From Deltaproteobacteria bacterium (GTDB lineage Bacteria > Myxococcota > B64-G9): 38,453 bases of DNA. The DNA lies in the NCBI GenBank assembly GCA_019314375.1, contig JAFCZJ010000029.1, positions 1 to 38,453 on the forward strand, in the 5' to 3' direction. This document shows positions 33,500-38,453 of this stretch, one piece after another. The number at the start of each line of letters is the position of its first letter. Position 1 is the stretch's first letter. A program made the translations under genes and the position numbers. The notes below the pieces were generated by a model. That model saw only the letters and a list, made by a program, of their open reading frames with translations. It made no database searches and was not told where the DNA came from.

Positions 33500-34354
33500 T
33501 CATACCTCCAGCTTATTTCGACTCAGCACCTCATCGATGTCTTCGTCTTCGGCTATCTGACTCCGAATATGAATCACCTCGGAATCATAAGCCTGATGAA
33601 GCCGCAGCATGCGCAATCGACTCATCTCCAGCAAGGCCAAAAACGTAGCCACCAACTCCATGCGGGTTCTTACACCCTCAAACAAATCCTCAAAGCGGAT
33701 TTCTTGTCTGGTTTTTAGAAGATCCGCCAATTCCAACATCCGATCAGCGATGCTGACTCTGTCCACCACGATTTCATGTTGGTACTTTGCACCAACCTTT
33801 TTGAGCACTCGGTCAAAAGCCTCGATCAACCTGAAGACGTTTACCTCTCCAAAAGGACTATCGGATTCCGCGGCGGCTGTTCGGGTTCCGCGAATGAATA
33901 CATCCCGATTCAAAATGGGCTGATCCTTCAACTCGTCGGCGGCTTCTTTGTATCGTTGGTACTCCAAAAGTCGGCGAACCAGTTCTTCTCTCGGATCCAG
34001 CTCGTCCTCAGCGTCTTCGTCGCCTTCCCCTTCTTCTGGCGGCAAGAGCATCCTGCTTTTGATATGCGCCAAGGTAGCGGCCATCACCAAAAAGTCCGAG
34101 GCGATGTCGATATCCAAAACCCTCATCCACTCCAGGTAGGCCAGGTACTTGTCCGTGATCAAAGAGACGGGAATGTCGAAAATATCGATTTCGTGTTTGC
34201 GAATGAGGTGCAGCAGAAGGTCCAAAGGGCCCTCAAAGACAGGCAATTCCACCCGATAAGCATCGGCTTCTTGTTCCGGCTTCAGTTGCTCCCAGTCGCC
34301 ATCCACGCCGGTGGTCTTGGATGCCTTTTCAATCTGCTCGCTCAAGGCTTCCAC
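33500..34354 (-). CDS. scpA: Segregation and condensation protein A
   Basis: ScpA is the kleisin that bridges the SMC heads. The family start YRVELPVFEGPLDLLLHLI (about residues 33-51) is intact and is followed by IDIFDIPVSLITDKYL and FLVMAATLAHIKSRMLLPP. The C-terminal winged helix, which contacts SMC, covers about 190-265. The 284-residue length is normal. GTG 34354 lies 13 bases inside trpS; the 30-residue lead before the conserved domain is variable, so a later start is possible. Confidence 0.95.
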   Translation of the reverse strand: MEALSEQIEKASKTTGVDGDWEQLKPEQEADAYRVELPVFEGPLDLLLHLIRKHEIDIFDIPVSLITDKYLAYLEWMRVLDIDIASDFLVMAATLAHIKSRMLLPPEEGEGDEDAEDELDPREELVRRLLEYQRYKEAADELKDQPILNRDVFIRGTRTAAAESDSPFGEVNVFRLIEAFDRVLKKVGAKYQHEIVVDRVSIADRMLELADLLKTRQEIRFEDLFEGVRTRMELVATFLALLEMSRLRMLRLHQAYDSEVIHIRSQIAEDEDIDEVLSRNKLEV

Positions 34355-35340
34355 CCCATTTGCATGACTTCGCGTACCGTCTCCATGGTTTCTTGGGCCA
34401 CGGACCGCGCACGGATCGCGCCTTCGTCCAGCACCTGGCGCACATGCTCTGGCTTGGCCTCCAGCTCACGTCGCTTGTCCCGAATGACCGCAAAGAGCGT
34501 AAAAAAGGTTTGAATCAGCTCTTTCTTGCAATCCACGCAGCCGATGGCGGCAGAACGGCAGTCACGATCGATTTCAGCCAGACGCTCGGGCTTGGTATAG
34601 AGCTTATGATAAGCAAAGATATTGCAGACCTCAGGCCGCCCAGGATCATTTCGACGCTGCCGTTGTGGGTCAGTCACGGCGCTCATGAACTTTTTGCGCA
34701 CGGTCTCATCGTCATCGGCCAGGTAAACCGCGTTGTTGTAGCTCTTGGACATTTTGCGACCATCCAGGCCCGGCAAGACCTTGGCCTCGGTGAGCAACTC
34801 CTTGGGCTCCACTAAGGCATCCGCCCCGTAAATGTGGTTGAAGCGCCTGACGATCTCCCGAGTCAATTCCAAGTGAGGCAGCTGATCCTCGCCCACGGGC
34901 ACGAAGTCTGCCCGGTAGATAGCGATGTCGGCCGCCTGGAGTACGGGATATCCAAGAAAGCCGATGCTGGACAAATCATGGCCTTCCATCTCTCGTTGCT
35001 TGTCCTTGTAAGTGGGCACACGCTCCAGCCAGGGCACGGGCGTGATCATGCCCAGCAAAACGCTGAGTTCAGCATGCTCAAGCACGTCGCTTTGCATGAA
35101 GATTGTGCATTTTTCCGGGTCCAGACCACATGCCAAAAAATCAGTGGCTATTTCCCTGCAATGTTTGCGAATGCGGCCCGGCTCCTGGAACAAGGTGGTC
35201 AGAGCATGCCAGTCAGCCACAAAAAAGAAGCATTCATATTCGTCCTGCAGGCGCACCCAGTTTTTCAGTGCTCCGTGATAGTTGCCCAAGTGCGCCATGC
35301 CCGATGCCTGCATGCCACTCAACACACGCCCTTTTGCCAT
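34342..35340 (-). CDS. trpS: Tryptophanyl-tRNA synthetase
   Basis: Class I synthetase charging tRNA-Trp. The HIGH-type motif is HLGN (residues 17-20) in SGMQASGMAHLGNYHGAL; KMSKS appears intact in LDGRKMSKSYNN (about 195). At 332 residues it is the usual bacterial length. ATG 35340 has TAGG nine bases upstream. It lies 40 bases after the site-2 protease gene and overlaps scpA. Confidence 0.97.
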   Translation of the reverse strand: MAKGRVLSGMQASGMAHLGNYHGALKNWVRLQDEYECFFFVADWHALTTLFQEPGRIRKHCREIATDFLACGLDPEKCTIFMQSDVLEHAELSVLLGMITPVPWLERVPTYKDKQREMEGHDLSSIGFLGYPVLQAADIAIYRADFVPVGEDQLPHLELTREIVRRFNHIYGADALVEPKELLTEAKVLPGLDGRKMSKSYNNAVYLADDDETVRKKFMSAVTDPQRQRRNDPGRPEVCNIFAYHKLYTKPERLAEIDRDCRSAAIGCVDCKKELIQTFFTLFAVIRDKRRELEAKPEHVRQVLDEGAIRARSVAQETMETVREVMQMGWKP

Positions 35341-35380
35341 GATACCAAGCCTACCTTTCTCGGACAGGTGCTCTAAAAAA

Positions 35381-36073
35381 TCATTGCCCCGCCAGAGCCC
35401 ACCAAAGATCGAAGCCCACCAGCGAACTCAGGCCGCCGACCATCCACAGAATGGGATGAATGATGAAACGCCCGCCGAACATCAGCAACAAGATGAACAA
35501 AATGAATGAATACCGACTCAGAAACTCCATGATGTATTGCTTATTGCGCGGCAACAAGCCGGCCAGTACATGGCTTCCGTCCAGGGGGGGCACGGGCAAT
35601 AAATTGAAAATAAACAGCCCGATGTTGATCAGCAGGGTCCAACCGGCCAATCTGACGATGGCCACGATGGGACTGGTGATGCCGGCCTGCAGATCGGCCA
35701 AGGCCATGGGGCCGATCACGCCCAAAAACACGGCCATGACCAAAGCAAAGATCAAATTGGATACGGGACCCGCCGCGCTGACCAGGATATCGGCTTTGGC
35801 CATCGACATTTTTCGGGTGTAGTTGGCCGGCGTAACCGGCACCGGCTTGGCCCAACCGAAAAAGGGCACGCCGTACATGGTGCCCACCACCGGAATGAGC
35901 AAAGTGCCGATGGGGTCGATGTGGCTGATGGGGTTAAGGGTCATGCGCCCCGCTTGAAGTGCCGTGTCGTCACCCAATTTATGAGCGACAAAAGCATGGG
36001 CAAACTCATGCACCGACAGCGCCAAAATCATCGGCACCAGAGTAAACACAATCTGCAAAGGGTCGAAGTTCAT
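35381..36073 (-). CDS. Site-2 protease family (M50) membrane metallopeptidase
   Basis: Five or six hydrophobic helices in 230 residues. The zinc motif is HEFAH (about 22-26, LSVHEFAHAFVAHKLGD) and the third ligand is the Asp of FNLLPVPPLDGSH (about 157-169). This is the short, PDZ-lacking type near B. subtilis YwhC. It cuts membrane-embedded substrates; the target is unknown. ATG 36073 has AAGG three bases upstream. It probably starts the trpS–scpAB–rluB transcript. Confidence 0.93.
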   Translation of the reverse strand: MNFDPLQIVFTLVPMILALSVHEFAHAFVAHKLGDDTALQAGRMTLNPISHIDPIGTLLIPVVGTMYGVPFFGWAKPVPVTPANYTRKMSMAKADILVSAAGPVSNLIFALVMAVFLGVIGPMALADLQAGITSPIVAIVRLAGWTLLINIGLFIFNLLPVPPLDGSHVLAGLLPRNKQYIMEFLSRYSFILFILLLMFGGRFIIHPILWMVGGLSSLVGFDLWWALAGQ

Positions 36074-36115
36074 AAGCCTTTTCGTTCCTCAGGTCCATTC
36101 CCACAGCAGCTTGAG

Positions 36116-36144
36116 AGGCTAACGGCTCATTGGGGCCGTGTCAA
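36116..36144 (-). promoter_or_regulatory. Probable promoter of the site-2 protease–trpS–scpAB operon
   Basis: TTGACA (36144-36139) is a perfect -35 element; TAGCCT (36121-36116) lies 17 bases beyond but matches only three of six. ATG 36073 follows 42 bases later. The rest of the 118-base gap after xerD holds a weak CCAAG/CTTGG stem and no T run. Confidence 0.5.
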
Positions 36145-36191
36145 CGCTGCCGGACCTTTTTACCAAGCTTTATTGGGCCCTTGGGGATTGT

Positions 36192-37097
36192 TCAGGCCCG
36201 TGGGTGGAAGCGGTCGTAGACTTTCTTTAGGCGGGCGGCGTTGACGTGGGTGTAGATTTCGGTGGTGGCGATGTCGGCATGTCCGAGCATGGCCTGCACC
36301 GAGCGGAGATCGGCACCTCGCTCCAGTAGATGGGTGGCGAAGGAATGGCGTAATTTGTGAGGGGAGATGGAACGATGGATGTCGGCGGAGAAGGCGTAGC
36401 GTTTTAGGTTTTTCCAGAAACCCTGTCGGGTCATGGCCTTGCCTCGACCGGTGACGAAGAGAGCAACGCTCTGGCGCTGTTTTAATATTTTGGGGCGTCC
36501 CTCTTCCAGGTAGCGCTCGATGGCGTCGGCCGCCTGTTCGCCCATGGGCACCAGGCGTTCCTTGCGCCGCTTGCCGAAGGCCTTCACCGTGCCCAGGCGC
36601 CGGTCCAGAGACTCCACGCCCAGGCCGACCAATTCCGAGACCCTGAGACCCGTGGCGTAAAGCAGCTCCAACATGGCCTTGTCGCGAAGGCCGCGTGGTG
36701 TTTTGTCGTCCGGCTGGGCCAACAAGATGTCCACTTCTTTGACGCTCAACAGCTCGGGCAATCGCCTGCCTTGCTTGGGAAGCTTTATTTCAGCGCTTGG
36801 ATCGTGCTTGATATGCCCTTCTTCCACTAAAAAGCGCATGCAAGTACGCAAGGCGCTCATGAGCCTGGCCTGCGAGCGAACAGACAGACCGCCCTTGTGC
36901 AACTGGGTCAGAAACTCCACCAGGTGCAGCTCCGTCAGATCACCGAAGCCTTTCAGGCCCTTTGAATCCGCGAATTCCACCAATTTACCCAAATCCCGGC
37001 GATAGGCTTCAAGCGTATTACCGCTCAGGTTGCGTTCCACGGCGATGTGGTCCATGTAGCCATCCACCTGCCAGTCAAAATCCAACAAAGCCGTCAT
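36192..37097 (-). CDS. xerD: Site-specific tyrosine recombinase XerD
   Basis: XerD with XerC resolves chromosome dimers at dif at the division septum. The six catalytic residues are visible: Arg152 in ATGLRVSEL, Lys176 in VKAFGKRRK, His247 and Arg250 in [12 protein letters not shown], His273 in LGHADI and the nucleophile Tyr282 in EIYTHV. The N-terminal core-binding domain covers residues 10-95. ATG 37097 has GAGGAGGG just upstream, giving 301 residues, normal for the family; the frame from 37115 adds six poor residues. Confidence 0.95.
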   Translation of the reverse strand: MTALLDFDWQVDGYMDHIAVERNLSGNTLEAYRRDLGKLVEFADSKGLKGFGDLTELHLVEFLTQLHKGGLSVRSQARLMSALRTCMRFLVEEGHIKHDPSAEIKLPKQGRRLPELLSVKEVDILLAQPDDKTPRGLRDKAMLELLYATGLRVSELVGLGVESLDRRLGTVKAFGKRRKERLVPMGEQAADAIERYLEEGRPKILKQRQSVALFVTGRGKAMTRQGFWKNLKRYAFSADIHRSISPHKLRHSFATHLLERGADLRSVQAMLGHADIATTEIYTHVNAARLKKVYDRFHPRA

Positions 37098-37121
37098 GGA
37101 CCCTCCTCTCCCCAAAGGTCC

Positions 37122-37149
37122 ATGATGCCCGCTCTCTTTCTTATGTCAA
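37122..37149 (-). promoter_or_regulatory. Possible promoter of xerD
   Basis: TTGACA (37149-37144) is followed after 16 bases by CATCAT (37127-37122), which matches four of six. ATG 37097 lies 24 bases beyond. This site sits in the 81-base gap after the amidase gene. Confidence 0.45.
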
Positions 37150-37178
37150 CTTTAAGGGTGCAACTTTTTGGATTTTAC

Positions 37179-38453
37179 TTAAAAGCGATCTCGCTCTGCC
37201 AGGAAATTGACGATGCCCCGGTAGATGCCCTCGGCCACCTGCTGCCGGTATTTTTTTGTTCGAAGCCGCTTTTCTTCTTCCCGATTTGAAAGAAAACTGG
37301 TCTCGACTAAGACGCTGGGCATTCGAGCCCCGATCAGCACATAGAACAGGGCCGGCTTGAGTCGAAGATCCTTGATCCGCTTGTGATGCCGTCTCAGCTT
37401 GCCTACGAGGGCTTTCTGGATGGCGCGGCCCAAGGAAATGCTATCGTCCACATGACTCTTTAAGGCCAGATCAGCCAAAATGTAGCGCAAATCGGAGATG
37501 GTCTTTTCCGTGGTGGCGTTTTCCCTTGCCGCCAACTTGATGCTGTATCGATCATTGGTCAAATCGAGATAAAAAGTCTCCACCCCGCGGAAGCGCCGAT
37601 TGCGGTGGGCGTTGCAGTGGATGGAGATGAAGAGATCGGCCTTTTTGGCGTTGGCGATGGCCGTGCGCTTCTCCAAAGCGACGTACTTGTCACGATCTCT
37701 CGTCAGAATGACTTCTTTCAGAGCCAGCTTCTTGTCTGCTTTGAGCAGTTTGGCCAGACGCTTGGCGATATCCAAAGTGAGGGTTTTTTCAAAAGTGCCT
37801 TTGGGTCCGATGGCACCTGGATCGCGCCCGCCATGGCCCGCGTCAACGGCGATGCGTCGAATCTTCAAGCCGGCCAACATGCTCAAGGAGGCACCTGGCC
37901 TGCTGTCTTTCTTGCTGGGTATGTGTGGCTTGGTTTTGGGTTTAATCTTGGGTTTAGTTTTGGACTTGGGTTCGACCTTGGGAGCAAGCTTGTTGGGCTT
38001 GGCTGTTTTGGCGCCTATGATTCTTGCCACCTTGTCGGCCGACGCGCTGACGTCCACGATGATGCGAGCCGGGCTGTCCATGGGCACGACTTTCAAATCG
38101 CCCAAGGCTTTCAGATCCAGCACCACCCGCACCACGTCCCGCTTGAATGGGCCGAAGCGAATCCGCTTGAGCACCCCGTTCCCCACGGCGATTGATCTTT
38201 TGAGATGCGGGTCCAAATGGGCGCCTTTTAGATCGATGTAGATTCTGGGATTGGGGCGTTTGTTGGTGGCGGGCAGTCGCCCGAACTTGTAAGGCACCTG
38301 GGAACCCGTATAAATCGTCACCCGGGCATAGTCGGCACCTGAATCATGATGGATGCGATTGAGAACCGCCGGCCCATCATGTTCAGTGGTCTTGACCGAA
38401 AGAGCCGCGGTCTTGGCCTTGGATTCTTCTGGCTCTTGCGCCTCTCCGCTGCT
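37179..38453 (-). CDS. N-acetylmuramoyl-L-alanine amidase, AMIN plus Amidase_3 (5' partial)
   Basis: The frame is open to the right edge, so the N-terminus and any signal peptide are missing; the GTG at 38321 is internal, since AVLNRIHHDSGADYARVTIY upstream belongs to the AMIN domain. After AMIN (binding to cell wall) comes a Lys/Pro linker (KSKTKPKIKPKTKP), then the zinc amidase domain. It has VDAGHGGRDPGAIGPKG (first His), the EKTLTLDIA glutamate, SIHCNAH (second metal His) and the catalytic Glu in SVLVETSFLSN. It cleaves the stem peptide from muramic acid in the periplasm, probably at the septum, as AmiC-type enzymes do. It is upstream of xerD. Confidence 0.93.
   Translation of the reverse strand, partial: SSGEAQEPEESKAKTAALSVKTTEHDGPAVLNRIHHDSGADYARVTIYTGSQVPYKFGRLPATNKRPNPRIYIDLKGAHLDPHLKRSIAVGNGVLKRIRFGPFKRDVVRVVLDLKALGDLKVVPMDSPARIIVDVSASADKVARIIGAKTAKPNKLAPKVEPKSKTKPKIKPKTKPHIPSKKDSRPGASLSMLAGLKIRRIAVDAGHGGRDPGAIGPKGTFEKTLTLDIAKRLAKLLKADKKLALKEVILTRDRDKYVALEKRTAIANAKKADLFISIHCNAHRNRRFRGVETFYLDLTNDRYSIKLAARENATTEKTISDLRYILADLALKSHVDDSISLGRAIQKALVGKLRRHHKRIKDLRLKPALFYVLIGARMPSVLVETSFLSNREEEKRLRTKKYRQQVAEGIYRGIVNFLAERDRF

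Noticed and set aside
31888-33718. Long plus-strand frames opposite scpB
   Set aside because: They are low-complexity mirror readings of the acidic repeats (Cys/Phe/Ile or Ser/Arg-rich) with no ribosome sites; ScpB on the other strand is certain.
36074-36191. Intrinsic terminator after xerD
   Set aside because: The only stem found (CCAAG/CTTGG) has five pairs, a long loop and no T run on the minus strand.

Overview
The window reads as a chromosomal segment from a Gram-negative bacterium of the former Deltaproteobacteria (Myxococcota or a related phylum). The signs are many lipoproteins with clear lipoboxes, a PEGA protein, a SPOR protein, a signal peptidase I with a long N-terminal extension, cyclic-nucleotide-binding/TPR and HEAT proteins, and a site-2 protease–trpS–scpA–scpB–rluB gene order. 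This placement is inference from gene content and overall G+C-rich composition; no 16S rRNA gene is present.

Layout. (1) 1-4943: apart from a possible + strand gene tail at the left edge, a minus-strand operon of M16 peptidase lipoprotein, plsY, a probable outer-membrane barrel and a small lipoprotein broken by a one-base frameshift. Two identical 30-bp REP-like hairpin repeats lie at the 3' ends of the lipoprotein gene and plsY; the second supplies the stop codon and last residues of PlsY. (2) 5092-7023: a divergent, unrecognised lipoprotein. (3) 6968-12646: a minus-strand run headed by a ribbon-helix-helix regulator with a strong promoter, then UDP-glucuronate decarboxylase, a GalE-like epimerase, lepB, a DUF4845-like protein, pyrC and an unknown gene. 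Most junctions overlap or are very short, so one transcript is likely. (4) 12829-13473: a lipoprotein with six acidic calcium-loop-like repeats. (5) 13482-18010: a minus-strand operon PEGA protein–TPR lipoprotein–argS–SPOR protein with a TATAAT promoter. (6) 18117-18188: tRNA-Val(CAC), minus strand, with its own promoter and intrinsic terminator. (7) 18281-27168: a block transcribed only on the plus strand and the most accessory-looking part. It holds a fusion of a RecB/Cas4-type nuclease with an XPD/Rad3 iron-sulfur helicase, a small helical protein plus nucleotidyltransferase pair resembling a toxin-antitoxin module, and two large tandem paralogues built of carboxypeptidase-regulatory-like domains. 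(8) 27189-36073: a minus-strand operon of site-2 protease, trpS, scpA, scpB, rluB, a HEAT lipoprotein and a TPR/cyclic-nucleotide-binding protein. (9) 36192-38453: xerD and a 5'-truncated AMIN-domain cell-wall amidase running off the right edge.

How the genes fit together. The minus-strand operons mix core functions (phospholipid synthesis, protein export, pyrimidine synthesis, tRNA charging, chromosome condensation by ScpAB and dimer resolution by XerD) with envelope proteins. The plus-strand block is the best place to look for something new. The nuclease-helicase followed by the small-protein/nucleotidyltransferase pair is the leading candidate for an undescribed or poorly described system. 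ScpB carries very long acidic tandem-repeat tails at both ends, and the linker of the cyclic-nucleotide-binding protein contains three in-frame palindromic DNA elements whose base changes partly preserve pairing. Both deserve a second look.
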